From: Gnetum montanum
Taxonomy: Eukaryota > Streptophyta > Gnetopsida > Gnetales > Gnetaceae
NCBI GenBank assembly: GCA_015680685.1
Contig: MNCI01021389.1
Span: 478,725-542,724, forward strand
Direction of reading: 5' to 3'
Length of the DNA: 64,000 bases
Shown here: piece by piece, positions 1-11,005 of the stretch
How positions within the stretch are numbered: the stretch's first letter is position 1
Layout: each line of letters opens with the position of its first letter
Notes under the pieces: model-generated
Databases searched by the model: none
The model's input: the letters and a program-made list of their open reading frames with translations, nothing else
What the model was told of the DNA's origin: nothing
Translations under genes and position numbers: made by a program

Positions 1-322
1 AGTTTAATAGATTTCTTAACTAGGGAATTTCAGCTTTCTGATTAAATATATATGATACTAATAAATTTAAATTTTTATTGTAGATATTTTAGAGGCAAAT
101 AGATGGGTTCTTAGATCTTCTTGGTTTATCCAATCTTGTAGAATTAGAGAGTCTTATATGTTAGTTTTAGAATAAGAATGAATCAGAACATCCCATAGGG
201 ACACCTTCTATGGTTTTCTTAGGGTCTTGATAGAACAAGCTCCATATTCAAAATTCAAAAGAAAGAACTTGATTCCATGCCTTTAGGGTCTTCCTCAAAT
301 CCCTACTTATACTTTTGTAGAT
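1..322. other. unassigned AT-rich sequence
   Basis: No start-to-stop reading frame, LTR end or recognisable domain is visible here. It probably belongs with the coding remnant that follows, because broken plus-strand frames continue leftward, but nothing can be named. Confidence 0.4.
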
Positions 323-905
323 TTGTGTCAACTTAATTTTAGTTGTCATACACCTATCCAATTTTTAAATTGGCCATATTACCAGCCAAGCCCTTATCAT
401 GTTTTCAAAATTAATATCAATCCTTGGGGTGGTTTCTATCTTGATGAAAGTTTTTGGACCTGGTGGGGAAAATTTGGTCACGCTCCTCAAGCATATCTTG
501 ATTCTTATGCTTAGAATCTCTTTCAACAAAGAAAGGAGTATCATGAAGATTATATATATTATGGAAATTATCATGCTAGAAGATAACATCTTGCAGAACA
601 TGGTAAATCTCCTTAGTATTTACTAATTACTCTTATCAGAAAAATATTTAATTAGAATCAGCCATGGGAAGAAGCCTTCTATGAAGATGTGTATACTGGT
701 AATGTTTATGATATCATCACATGTTGTTAGTAGTATAACATGCCATCTCAAACTATCAAGATTCAAAATCTTGATTCAAGGATTTGACATCATTATCTTC
801 ATGAAGTAGGAGAAATAGTTGAATATCTCCTTGGAGAACCATAGTCTTCTCCTTCATCCAAAGCATCTAATCCTAATTTGTAAAGGAAGGTCATGTTTTA
901 AAAAG
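323..905 (+). pseudogene. Trp-rich coding remnant of an unidentified element
   Basis: A plus-strand frame opens near 323 and after one stop continues in a shifted frame to about 600, with weaker coding texture to about 905. It is rich in aromatic residues and contains the stretch DESFWTWWGKFGHAPQ, which looks like a real protein rather than chance translation. I cannot assign it to a family; an endogenous pararetrovirus-like or other retroelement protein is possible, because a TATA box and leader-like DNA follow at 1082. Several stops and frameshifts make it non-functional. No function is inferred. Confidence 0.35.
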
Positions 906-1600
906 TTGTCGATCATATTTATAAAGTAAATTCACATTATACTATAAAGGTGTTGGTTATATCTCAAAATAAGATTCTTATCTTATCTTCTAGGATCTTG
1001 TGTTAGTGCTTTGTGTGTAAGCATCCACCATGATAGTGGACTATGAGTCATCATCCACTAGGGTGATTCTCCTCCTTCTTGCTATAAAAGGAGGTAGTGT
1101 GAAGGCTAAGAGGCATTGGCTAGCTAGAGAGTAATTAGTTAAGCATTGTGCAGCCAAGCATCCCTTAGTCCCTTCTTTTCTTATAACTCTAAGTTTTCAA
1201 AATTCAATGTGAATAATATGAGCATTGAAGTTATCTTTCAGATATCTCTCTATGTTATTGTGGCATATCTTACCTGTGGTGTTTTACATTTCTATGTTAC
1301 TATGTTTGCAAAAATCATAAGAAAAAGCGAGTGAGTGTGCAACTAGCAAGGTTTAGGCAAGAGTTGCTACTTCTTAATTGGCTTTTGTATGGAAAACTTA
1401 GCACCTTAGCTACTTTATCTCATGCAACATATTGATATAGGAATTTGTGAGGACTACTTGAGGCTCTATGCACATAGTAGAATTGTAGATTTGATATGTA
1501 ATGAATCACAAGATGTTATCTTTTTTGGTTGTTGCTACATATAGGTGCTTCTACACACTCATTAATTGTTCATATGAATTGCATGCTATTATAGTTTTGT
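906..1600 (+). other. leader-like non-coding stretch after the coding remnant
   Basis: No gene is seen. A TATA box at 1082 is followed by short A/T-rich text with no long frame. The right edge at about 1600 is sharp: from there the sequence aligns with the minus-strand protease region of element Q, so 1600 marks a breakpoint or insertion edge. Confidence 0.35.
1082..1091 (+). promoter_or_regulatory. TATA box candidate (CTATAAAAGG)
   Basis: A clean plant-type TATA box lies in a GC-richer island, preceded by the near-duplicated words CATCCACCATGATAGTGG and CATCCACTAGGGTG. Its orientation matches the coding remnant at 323-905. This placement, a promoter downstream of a coding end, resembles the long repeat or leader of a reverse-transcribing element, but no repeat partner is in the window. 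Confidence 0.4.
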
Positions 1601-2239
1601 GTTTGATTGTATGCGATGCATCAAACATACTTCTTCCCCACAACTCCATGTCCATTATGCTCAGAAATTTCCAAGGATAGGTCTCTAATCATAAGCTTGG
1701 CCTTAATTGTGCTTAGCCAAGCCTATATCATGATGATTGAAAATTTTCCCTTGCAATTGTTAAGATGGATCACTAGAAAATTAGCAAGGTATGACCAAGT
1801 ATTGAAAATTAACAGAATATCTTCCACCAATCCTAAGGAATAGTGATATATTAATTAGCATGGTCTAACTTGATGTTACATTTCTTTAAAGAAGGCAAGT
1901 TTCAAGATTTATACATTAGTTATGATATCAAGTTAACTCTAGAACTCGAATTCAAGGGATCCTTGCAAGAAGCATTTCATGTGAAGGGACTTCCTAGAGT
2001 GGTTTTCTTCCTAGGAAGGTTACCAACATTAATCCAATCAATTATAGCATTATTCAAAATAGTAGTTTGTATGTTGGTTAAGCCTTGATTTGAAGGTAGC
2101 TCGAAATGCATTTGGGAAATTGTACTTATGAAGTTCACAACCATAGATGCTTGCACAGACTTGTGTATATTGGTAGAGTTGAAGAATGGATATTTTTAAG
2201 TCCTACACTTGGAACCAATTTAGTTGCCACCTACTTACA
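1601..2239 (-). pseudogene. U protease and pol-connection remnant
   Basis: The segment aligns with Q at about 57.95-58.53 kb: the block encoding the end of the protease and the linker to reverse transcriptase. Shared words include the Ala/Trp-Leu stretch matching AWLSMVHARMG in Q and the motif around CACTAGAAAATYRGCAAG. The catalytic DSG of the protease is not readable. It follows gag directly, as in Q. Multiple indels mean no product can be made. Confidence 0.55.
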
Positions 2240-4583
2240 TGTTTACAACTCTTGTGGCATTTTGTTATTGTGGTTTTGAAGGTATTTCAACTTACATGGA
2301 TGGAGCAAGTAACAATGGGTTAAGAGCATATGTTTAAAAGTGATAGTAAGGGCAAGAATCATATACAGGACATTCGTCCCATGAAGTAGTAGGTCTATGG
2401 TACTCAGAGGGATAGTAATGATGAGTAGATACATGATTGGTAGAGATACCTAGGAATACATGTTGTGGAGCATACTAACAATGAGGATTAATCTTCTTAT
2501 ATGGGAACTACTACCTTAGTGGTGACATCCCTCATGATTGTGGGTTTTGCCACTGTTGATAATAATTTTGAGGTTGAGGTGTAACCCCACTTGGATAGCA
2601 TTATTGTTGATAATATGGCTATTTGTAGTTACATTGATGATAAGAAAACCTTCTAGGTACTTGAATCATAGTAAATTTTGGGTTTAAAGCATAAATCCCA
2701 TACTGTTAAAAGTGTGGTAGAATTGAATAACATCCATTAGAATGCTCATATTGACATACATCCTATTCCTCATCATTTGGATTGGAATTTTCATCCTCTT
2801 CCATTGTAGATGCTTTCTCCTTTTACTGGTAGAGTCCTCTCATGAATCATTCTAATTTGGTTTTGTTTTTATCTCCAGATCTCCCTTACTTTTCTTTTTC
2901 CTTCATAATTTTCAATTTTTTTTAGAACATTTTATTAATTGAGTCATACATTTGTCAAGTTTATTTGAAATTTTACTTGTTAATTTTTGATTGACAAGGC
3001 TTCTCTTTGTATCACCTCCTCTAATGATGCCTTCTAATTTGGTTCATAGAGATAGACTTTTTGTGGAGAAAAGGATCCTTATTGTACTTCTGTACAATCT
3101 CTCCTTTGTTAATTTTTCTTTCCTTCATTGTCACTTGATCATTTAGTCTTTAAATCTAATGGACTCTCATTTCTAAAAGACTCTTTTAGGCTTTGACCAC
3201 AAGAGTTTCCCTTATTTTGTTTCTAAGTCCATCTATGATATGACATAGCTATTTCCTCTAAGAGAAGCCATGGCTTGGAAACTTGTGTAGTAGAGAGTAA
3301 TATATTCCCAAGGTTGCATCAAGGGATTTATAATTATTTTTCTTTCATCCATACATCTATTTTCTCAAATTTGATACTTTGAAATATATTTGATACTTTT
3401 CATTGAATAGCTTCAACATCATACTTCATTTTCTAATAGATTTTGGTTCCAAAGACTAGCACTAATTGTTAGCTTGTTTGATGAGTCTCTTATAAAAGAG
3501 TTTCAACTTTTGTGATTTAGTCTCTATGTTTTATAGGACACAAGCATCATGCAACTGTTGTAGATGATCTTTTGGATATGTGTTGTAGCCCCCCTCAAAC
3601 TTAGGGATGTTGTTCATGTATAGCCATTTGATATAACTTTTCCTCTCATGCTTTGTTGGAATGTAGAATGCCTCCCTAATGTTAATCATGCTTCTTATAG
3701 CAGACAAAGGTTCATTATAATCATCATGTTTATCATGATCCCTATCATGATAATGTCTTCTTTGATATTGCCTGCTATGCTTTTGTTCATGTTGGTGTCA
3801 TGCTTCCCTATCACTTCCACAATCCTTGTAATGGTCTCTTTTGTCATCTCCATTAGGCCTTTTATTATTATCCATCTTGTCTTGATCATGATTATCCTCA
3901 TTAGAGTTAGATAATGAAGAGGATATGGAAGATGGAGAACTCAAAAAGCTATGTAAGCTTGCTCTACTTCCATGGGCCCTTTGAATTTCCATAGATGGCT
4001 CATTGAAAGATCTAGACTTGGAAGTCCCCCATGTATTAAATTCCATTCTCCCTTTTCCTTGGTTACTCGCTCAAGTTGAATGTAATCGTAGATTATTCAT
4101 GTCATCTACATTGAAAGGAGGAAGATTTTTGTGATGCAATCAACCAAATTAATACTCTATATTCTTATTTTCTAATAGCAATGTTAGTAAGATGGTAGCC
4201 TTCTTTTTCTTGATGGATTCATGGTATGCCTCCATGAAATAGTCCTTTTGTAGTTGGGCTTTAGTTAGCATGTAGGGCCTTGACATGTCATCAACCATCC
4301 TATAGTCTAGAGTAGTTACTTCAAGTCCCACTTTCATCCATGTTGTCATGAACATTGATGAAACTAAGTGATCCAATAGTAACACAATATTGTCTTCTAA
4401 GTTCCTTCATTGCAATTATTCATCCTAGTAAAGGATGAAAGTGAAATCTTGATAGTATAAATCTAGATGCCCGTAGAAAAATTTCATTTGTTATGGTATC
4501 TCATCTTCATTCCTAACAATTCTATCACATACCCTTGCTAAGTCACCAACACATGGGGAATCTCCTGTGCAAGAAGAAGACAT
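2240..4583 (-). pseudogene. U gag remnant
   Basis: The likely start codon is the minus-strand ATG at 4583, which aligns with the Q gag start at 60975 and opens with a short Ser-rich head. Landmarks in order match Q: acidic N-terminal region (4.4-4.5 kb), a His/Asp/Asn-rich low-complexity stretch (about 3.7-4.0 kb), the retrotransposon gag core (about 3.0-3.6 kb) and the zinc-knuckle block (about 2.7 kb). Gag would form the intracellular particle that packages element RNA. Frameshifts and stops are dense. The long frames on the opposite strand at 3.65-3.91 kb are antisense shadows of the low-complexity stretch. Confidence 0.65.
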
Positions 4584-4695
4584 TTTTAATTATTAAGTAT
4601 CTTAAATAAAATAATATTATTTTGAAATGATAAATCATTTTTCTCTCTAACAATGATCCTTAGATGATTCTAACTATCTAAATTACGAACACCAA

Positions 4696-4714
4696 ATTCC
4701 TAACAATAGCTCTA
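4696..4714 (-). other. U primer-binding site, decayed
   Basis: On the minus strand this directly follows the 5' LTR and reads TTAGAGCTATTGTTAGGAA. It is alignable to the tRNA-Asp-type site of elements A and Q (TGGCACCATTGCTGGGGATC in A) but has several substitutions. Confidence 0.45.
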
Positions 4715-4715
4715 A

Positions 4716-5528
4716 TGATGAGTGGTAGAGTAGATCCTACATCCAACCATAAAGATCACAAGCATTCATGCACAACTTGATTGAATTCCATGACCTATAC
4801 TAGTATAAGTTTTCAAATAGCTAGGTGATAGATCACTTGTTGATCTCTTCCCAATCATACTTGTGTGGCCTAATTTACATAGTTAACTATGACTAATGCA
4901 TATGATAATGGTGTTATGATAGCCATGGCTAAAACATTAGCAAAATATTAAAAGATTAAAAATCTAGTCTAGCCTATACATTGAGTATCCATTTCCAACT
5001 TTTTGTACACATCCTAAATATACACTAATGTTGCTTGCTTACCAAGTGTCCATTGCTAGGCATACCAAGTGGCACACTATTGGGATTATTAAATGTTAAT
5101 GTATTTATGCTCAAAGCTAGTTATACTCATGCAATGTAATCAAGTGTAATGGAATGTGAAATAACTAACTAAATTCATGTAAATTAAAGAAATAATAGAT
5201 TAAAATTGTAATTAAAAAATTATTAAACTATGTTAAGTATCGTAATAAAGGTAAATAGATCTCAATCTTATTACCATCATGAAAATGTGTTTAGGTATAA
5301 AATCACTTGAATAAGACCTCAAACAATCCACTTCGTTCATGCTACAAATACTTGCTAATAAATTCTCACTTTTGCTAGAAGAAACTACAAGAGTTTGATT
5401 ATGCTATTGACCAAATGGTGCCATTTATAAAGCATTTCTTATCTTTGCATCAACACTAATGCGTTAACATATCCAACCCTATGTTGATAATGATGAGTCG
5501 ACATGATTGATTAAACCATGACTCATTA
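4716..5528 (-). repeat. U 5' LTR
   Basis: Begins TGATGAGTGG and ends at GACTCATTA, where the intact family end is TCATCA. About 813 bp. It shares the family's internal words (ACCAAGTGTCCATTGC, the stretch around a TATTTATA-like block, short GTTAAC/GTCGAC repeats near the end). The single visible LTR means no age estimate is possible. The 5 bp beyond it are CTAAA; the partner site is outside the preserved element. Confidence 0.65.
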
Positions 5529-5842
5529 CTAAACCTTTTAAACCTGAAGATGTTTGTAAATTCTTTATATCTAAAGAGTATTCTTCTTTAGGAGAAAAAA
5601 TTTCTTAGTAGGGGATAGTAATGAAAGTGCTAATGTAGAATGATTTTGCTTAGTATAATGCAAAAAGAGAAGATCTCGATTTCAGATCAAAACCCATAAG
5701 GCATTTCCTTTTTTTTCTGCTTCTCCTAATTTTCAAAATGTTTTTTGATCAAATAGTGCTTTTTCAACTATTAGTGACATGAACTATAAGACAAATTTTA
5801 ATCGTAAAAAATAAAGGATGGGCTCCTCCTTCCCACATCTCA
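5529..5842. other. flank of U, probably LINE 5' sequence
   Basis: AT-rich, with no open frame of note. It leads directly into the LINE ORF2 start at 5843, so it may be the LINE's 5' untranslated region or the end of a LINE ORF1. Nothing more specific is visible. Confidence 0.3.
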
Positions 5843-5999
5843 ATGTTAGTTTTATCATGGAATGTTCAAGGCCTTGCTGATAATTCAAACTAGCATTTAT
5901 CTCCAAATTTTCTTTTCCTTATAGAGATGAGGATTTTAGTGCATGATATTAATTTTATTAGTAAATTCATTTTAACAAATTGTATTGGTTTTTTGCTGT
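5843..5999 (+). pseudogene. LINE ORF2, N-terminal endonuclease fragment
   Basis: From the ATG at 5843 one frame runs to 5999 with a single stop. It opens MLVLSWNVQGLADNSN and later reads LFLIEMRILVHDI followed by CIGFFAVD. The SWNVQGL start and the downstream LFLIE glutamate are the hallmark beginning of the apurinic endonuclease domain of plant L1-type LINEs. The first-strand nick made by this domain primes LINE reverse transcription. It is cut off at about 6000 by the start of element P's LTR; the rest of the LINE is not seen in the window. Confidence 0.6.
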
Positions 6000-6791
6000 T
6001 GATAAAATTGAATTTTGTTGTAATACGATATCGCATCTACGATATCGTAGTAATGATATTGTACATACGATGTCATAATCCATGCTATGTCATTGTTGAT
6101 GCAATGTCTCATGGTGTGTGCAACCCTATAATACAATACTTGGACATACAATCCAAGGCTTTTTAACTTGAACCTTAGGTAGACTCTCATAGTTTATTTT
6201 TTTAGACTTAGAAATAGAAGTGAATTCCTGTTGTGTGATGTTTTGCAATTGACTGGTGTCTTCATTCAAATGAGTTGTACTTGGGCATAGTTCATGAAGG
6301 AAATAAAAATCAAGATTGCTCTTCATCATTGTAGCATTCCTTAGTCTTCCATTTTTTAGTTAGCATTATTTTTATTGTTTTCTAGCTTAACCCTTTACTT
6401 TTTGAAGCACTTTACTTTTCTTGTTTCTTAGTACGTGGTATGGATATGACTGGTTTCGAACGCTAAGTTTAGTTATTTGGTAACCTAGTAGTGGGATTGC
6501 TTGTTCACCTAGTAGTAATTCTACTTGGTAATCCCAGTGATAACTGCATGAGTCCAAGGTGTGAACAGTAGACTAGGAACAGATATGCATCACTCTAGGA
6601 TAGAATAGATTTAAATTCTTGTGTTACTTAGACTTAGGATTTAATATTTATTTTCACCATGTTTACTGCTAGGAGTGTTATGAGCCAATCAACTAGCATA
6701 ATAACATTGTTCATTTGTAGATTATGATCTACTTGTGGATTGGCACTCATGACTTGTATGGTAGAGTGTTGGGATACTTCACTACTCATCA
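6000..6791 (+). repeat. P 5' LTR
   Basis: It is the reverse-complement counterpart of the minus-strand LTRs in A and B. Shared blocks are the GATATCG repeats (6028-6050), the block TCATCATTGTAGCATTCC (6320s) and the pair of TTGGTAAYC words (6478, 6537). It ends CTACTCATCA at 6791, directly before the PBS. The left boundary is inferred from the TGATA at 6000 and is good to perhaps 20 bp. Length is about 792 bp. Confidence 0.7.
6028..6095 (+). repeat. GATATCG-type U3 short repeats in P LTR
   Basis: Irregular repeats of CGATATCG, with decayed forms such as ATGATATTG and CGATGTCAT, lie just inside the LTR start. The same repeat type occupies the same place in element B's LTRs, while A, Q and S carry GTCGAC-type repeats instead. 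Confidence 0.6.
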
Positions 6792-6792
6792 T

Positions 6793-6810
6793 TGGCATCA
6801 TTATTGGGGA
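6793..6810 (+). other. P primer-binding site (tRNA-Asp type)
   Basis: TGGCATCATTATTGGGGA starts one base after the LTR end. It matches the family site and is close to the complement of a plant tRNA-Asp 3' end, the primer used by Athila-type elements. Differences are G-to-A type changes. Confidence 0.65.
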
Positions 6811-6936
6811 TGTGTCAATGTGTGCTGAGTAATTGATTTTACAAAGTTCATTGTATCAAGAGCTCTAAAGTGAACTTTCATATCCTTAAATCAATTTTAA
6901 TAACACACATACTTAAGTAAGTGTCACACACATAAC
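6811..6936 (+). other. P untranslated leader
   Basis: A short non-coding stretch between the primer site and the gag start. No structure stands out. Confidence 0.5.
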
Positions 6937-8540
6937 ATGGCTTCAACTAAAGAAAAACTATCACTTACCAAAGAGATAAAAAGAGGTAATGAAAGAGAAA
7001 ATGATGATGCAGACTAGAGCATGCCTATGTAGACAAGAATCTCATACACTTAAAATGATCCTTACTATCTTGATTTCACATTCATCTTTCACCAAAATGG
7101 GTAGTTGATGTCGAGGGAGCTATAGCACAACATCGTTCTACCTCCAAAGCATTCAACACCCACCATGCTTCAAACATATTTAAGTGGAATGAATCTAAGT
7201 CATGTGCAAAAAGGATACCATGTGACCAAACACATGATGAGACCCTACCAACCTATAGAGGTACAAGTGTAGAGAGATGCTGCTATGGAGACCAAACATG
7301 TGCATAATAAGGAAAAGCTAATTAACTCTCTTGTTGTCTTAGAAGAACTTGATAGTGATGCATTTGTAGTAAAGAAACTCCATCAGGATCATGGAGTCCA
7401 TTCCTAAATGCCTATTATTCATCTAGAAGAACCTATGAAAGTGTAGTTACATTTAGCCTTGGCATAGATACCAAGAAGAGAAGTAACAGACTCTAAGTAT
7501 AAGTAGGACTTAAGGCCAAGAGCTTCTGCTAGATCACAAAGCGAAGAATACTAGAGTCACAGAAGGAAAACTAGCTTGTATTGTTTTTCGACTGCTTGAT
7601 CTTCATCTCATGATGATCGTTGAACTATGATCTAAGGAAACATAGGTATAGAGATCATGATAGGAGGATACATCAAACTCATGATTGACACGATTATTGT
7701 CTAAGACACATTGATGAAGCAGATGAAGAAAGTGAATCATGAAGAAACATGGATAAACATGAAGAGAGAGAGAGAGGTATAAGTACTAAAGGGGGTACCA
7801 CTACAATAAATCATATGAACCTTATGAGCATGAAGAACCCTTGTTGGCAACTCACAACATGATAAATATAAGGGAAGCTATCTACATTCTAACTGGGCAC
7901 ATAAGGGATAGTTGCATTAAGTGGTTAGACATGAAAAACATGTTGAGATCTGAGGGTGGATACAATGTAGATCCACAACACCACCTTCAAGCATTCTATG
8001 ATGCCTAAATCCTATAGAATATAGAGAGTGATTGGCAAAAAATTAAGTTGTTCCCTCAGACACTCATTAAGGAGGCAAAAAGCTAGTACAGATCATTAGG
8101 ACCTAAATAAATTAGAAGATGGAGTACCATGCTTGAAATTTTTAATGATAAATATCAAACCTACTCCTAGGTGTCCAATCTTAGGAAGTAGATCTAAGGC
8201 TAGAAGAAAGGGATCCATAAATCCCTTGATGTAGCAATGAACAAATACTATTCACTTTTACATAGGTGCCTAGGCCATGGATTTTTCCAAAGGGAGCAAA
8301 TTAGACACTTTGTCGATGGACTATGGAACAAAACTAGGGAAACCCTTGGGGTTTATGCCAAAGGAAGATCAAGTGGAAAAGGAAGAAGGTGAACTAAAGA
8401 AGAAAGAATTAGCCAAAGAGTAGAATACAGATCCATCCATCAAGAGGAGAGATAGATGAGTGTGTAATCAACAAGAGGAAGAAACTTTGGAAGAGGTGAT
8501 ATAGAAAAAGACACTACCTATTCAAAAATTTGTTGCTAAT
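6937..8540 (+). pseudogene. P gag, 5' part
   Basis: The start is the ATG at 6937 (reads MASTKEKLSLTKEIKRG), about 125 bp after the primer site as in Q. The particle-forming core is clear at 7.85-8.40 kb: GGYNVDPQHHLQAFYDA, then IRRWSTMLEIFNDKYQTY and ETLGVYAKGR, the same words as B's gag. Upstream is the family's His-, Asp- and Arg-rich low-complexity stretch. Many Gln and Trp codons have become stops. The frame is cut at 8540 by element A, whose left target duplication is 8536-8540, and resumes at 13214. Confidence 0.75.
8536..8540. repeat. A target-site duplication, left (CTAAT)
   Basis: Identical to 13209-13213 on the far side of A. Reading across the two copies restores collinearity with the P gag. 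Confidence 0.9.
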
Positions 8541-9438
8541 TGATGAGCGGTGGGATACCCCTACACTCAACCATACGAATATGAGCGTTCACGCATGATT
8601 CGATCGAACTCCGTGGATGGGCTAGTTCACTATCTAGATCATTACACATTGATCGTCGTTCACTATCTTCCCACTTGGATTAGTATTTGCTTTCTCATGT
8701 ATGGTTTAGTCCAGAGTGAGGTGTATGATGTGGGCCTAAACTAGTGTTGCTCCTAGAGGCAATGGAAAATAACTTTGTTTTAGCTAAGAGGGAGTGGGAG
8801 AAGAGAATATAAGCTAGCCTAAGTGCGATGAGCATCTGTCCTTAATCATCTGTACACATCTTGGACCTCGTGTACTACTTCTAGGCTTACCAAGTGTATA
8901 TTACTTGAGAGCTCCTAGATATGCTGCTAGGTTACCAAGTAGTTACACTTCAATGTTTGTGATTAAGTCATACTCATTTCGCATATAACAACAGGAATAG
9001 TAAATGATGGTAAAGAAATATTAACTAGGAAAACAATAAATAACAATAATAATTAACAATACTAATTAAACAATTAAAACTAAGTGAATGTTACAATGAT
9101 GGAGTAATCTTGATCTTTATTGCTGATCATGTGTGTGTCCAAGTATGTCACACTTGAATAAAGGTTCCATACAATTACAAGCATCACACTGTGGGCATGC
9201 ACTTGGGAAAATAGTCTAACTCCTACGAAAACAAACTACAAGAGCTTCACTACAACTTGAACATAAGATTCCTAAATGTCGTGGGTGCATGCATATTTAT
9301 AGTGAAAAATGAACTTTGCATTGACGAGGCCATGTCAATGTGTGGAAAGATATGTCGACGGGGTCACATTGATGTAGCTGTATTGATGGGGCTTCGTCAA
9401 TGCGGCCCAGTCGACGCTATCCACTAGATGCTTCATCA
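8541..9438 (-). repeat. A 3' LTR
   Basis: 898 bp, from TGATGAGCGG to GCTTCATCA. On the minus strand it starts with GTCGAC-type repeats, followed by TATAAATAT (plus coordinates 9293-9301). Its partner at 12311-13208 has exactly the same length. Confidence 0.9.
9293..9301 (-). promoter_or_regulatory. TATA box in A 3' LTR
   Basis: TATAAATAT on the minus strand, about 140 bp inside the LTR start and just after the GTCGAC-type repeats. In a 3' LTR it would drive transcription outward into P gag, antisense to P. Confidence 0.6.
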
Positions 9439-9450
9439 TACCCCCACGAC
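9439..9450 (-). other. A 3' polypurine tract
   Basis: Minus-strand AGTCGTGGGGGTA lies directly before the 3' LTR, in the position that primes plus-strand DNA synthesis. The same word precedes the LTRs of B, Q and S and also recurs inside the family (see findings). Confidence 0.75.
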
Positions 9451-9621
9451 TAAGTAACAACTCGTTCTCAAGTCAAAAAAATAAGAACAAGTGCAATTAA
9501 TTACAGAATGGATAGGTATGGGATTATTGACTACTAGGAATTTATGCATGCCATAGTGTGGAATTAAACAAAACAAAGTTGGGACACAAACACAGAGCAC
9601 AGAATGCAGAATTATTGAAAC

Positions 9622-10912
9622 TCATGTGGTTCCTGGTAGTAGTGGCTCCTCCATGGGCCTCTTCCCCTTATCTTGTGTTCTAGGTTTTGGAAGTTGATGG
9701 CTCTAAAGGAGTGCCTGGAGATTTTCCTCTTTGGTTCAGGGGTCTTGTGCCATCCATGTTGATGCTCTAATGATTTATGGAGTTGGCACCTCCGATGGAC
9801 ATGAGAGTTGTGGGAACATCTGATTGGCCTTGACATACCAGGCTGCAAACAACTATCGTTCCTCCTCATAGGCTCTAGCCTTGTCTTTGTATTCCTGGTA
9901 GTCTGTAAGCCATCGAGCCAAGTCTTTCATGACATCTTTTTTGTCCTTGGTAGCTAGCCTTGAGCACCTCTAACTTAGAATTTATGGATTCTACTTTCTA
10001 CAACGTCTTCTTGTGCTCAGCAAATTCAGTTTCATATTTTGGGTAGGTTGTTGTTGCCTACTTCTCCAACTCTATTCTTGGGTGTCCTGCTATTAGCATG
10101 GGTAAATTGGCATACTTCAGGTTTGCCAATTCCATGTACATTATAAGATCTTGTATCTGTAGGTCCTAACTTTTGAGCTCTACTTGGTGGAAAAATGCAT
10201 AGGTATCTAATATGGCCTGCCAGTTAGTGTTTTGAGCATTGAGAGTGTTGATATGGGCTTTGGTCATATGGATTTATTTTTCAACTATTTGCTTGTACAT
10301 TTCCACTTGGTCCAGGGTCAACTTTGCATACGCCTTGTCTTCCTTGTCGTATGCCCTTTTCAACCAAATTTTTCCTGCATCAGCATCGGAGCAAGTGGGT
10401 AGGTGAGTAATTTTTGGCTTTGTATTCAGAAGATTTCACACTTTTGAAATGGCTTTGGCAAAGAAATCTACAAAAACACCACCAATATCAGCTGTGGTTC
10501 CTTCTTCTTTATTGTGCCAAAATTGGTACGTCTCTCCCAAGTACCAGGCACCACTTTTAGAGAGGATAGGCCATAATGGGGACCCTTTGAGTTGGTCCCT
10601 GACTGCTTCAGAAGTGAACTCGGTGAAAGGTCCAAAGTTGAGTTCCACGATCATAGTTGCTAATGTGGACCTTTTTTGGATTGCTTGAACACATTATGGG
10701 GATAACGTGAGATGTTGTCACTGTTTAGGTGCTTCAGTGGCTCCTCTTTCAACTTGTCTCGATTACATAGTAATAAGAGGCTCTTGATGGATGTTGAATG
10801 ATTATGCCTCCTATTCTGTATGTTCTTTAGCAAATGCTTGGCCTTTGCCTCTCCTTGGTCATATGGACACACCTTAAGAGGGTCCTCCTTGCTATCCACA
10901 TTTAGAGACCAT
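9622..10912 (-). pseudogene. A aORF (family 3' ORF), with stops
   Basis: The start is the ATG at 10912, placed by alignment with B and P and sitting directly after a TGTGATTGCAG acceptor-like word. The end is the TGA at 9622-9624, after a Pro/Gly/Thr tail. About 430 codons with internal stops. Order: a basic Arg/Lys-rich N-terminus; a conserved block VELNFGPFTEFTSEAVRD then SPLWPILSKSGAWYLGE, QFWHNKEEGTT and LKRAYDKEDKAYAKLT; a long Gln/Lys/Glu-rich stretch with coiled-coil spacing; and the tail. The position between pol and LTR is that of the Athila env-like ORF, but no membrane segment or signal peptide is visible. Function unknown; kept in an element that has lost pol. Confidence 0.7.
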
Positions 10913-10940
10913 CTGCAATCACATGGGGCCGACTATTAGT
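10913..10940 (-). promoter_or_regulatory. 3' splice-site-like sequence before A aORF
   Basis: On the minus strand, CCTTACTAAT (branch-point-like) is followed about 20 bp later by TGTGATTGCAG and then the aORF ATG. Element B has the same two words with the same spacing. Confidence 0.45.
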
Positions 10941-11005
10941 AAGGTTATTTACAAAATATGACTTATACCCTTTAATGATTGTAAATGTAAATGTGACATT
11001 CCTTC

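Larger units (their letters stand above)
1601..5528 (-). mobile_element. Element U: truncated, decayed Ty3/gypsy element (P/Q family)
   Basis: Reading on the minus strand, this holds a 5' LTR (4716-5528), a decayed primer site, gag (4583 to about 2240) and protease/connection sequence to 1601, where it breaks off. It is recognised by collinear similarity, block by block, to element Q at 57.9-62.0 kb. Reverse transcriptase, integrase, aORF and 3' LTR are not present; they were lost or lie beyond the breakpoint at 1600. Stops and frameshifts occur throughout, making it the most decayed family member here. Confidence 0.75.

Noticed and set aside
3648-3914. Ile/Met-rich plus-strand frame
   Set aside because: It is antisense to the His/Asp-rich low-complexity part of U's gag.
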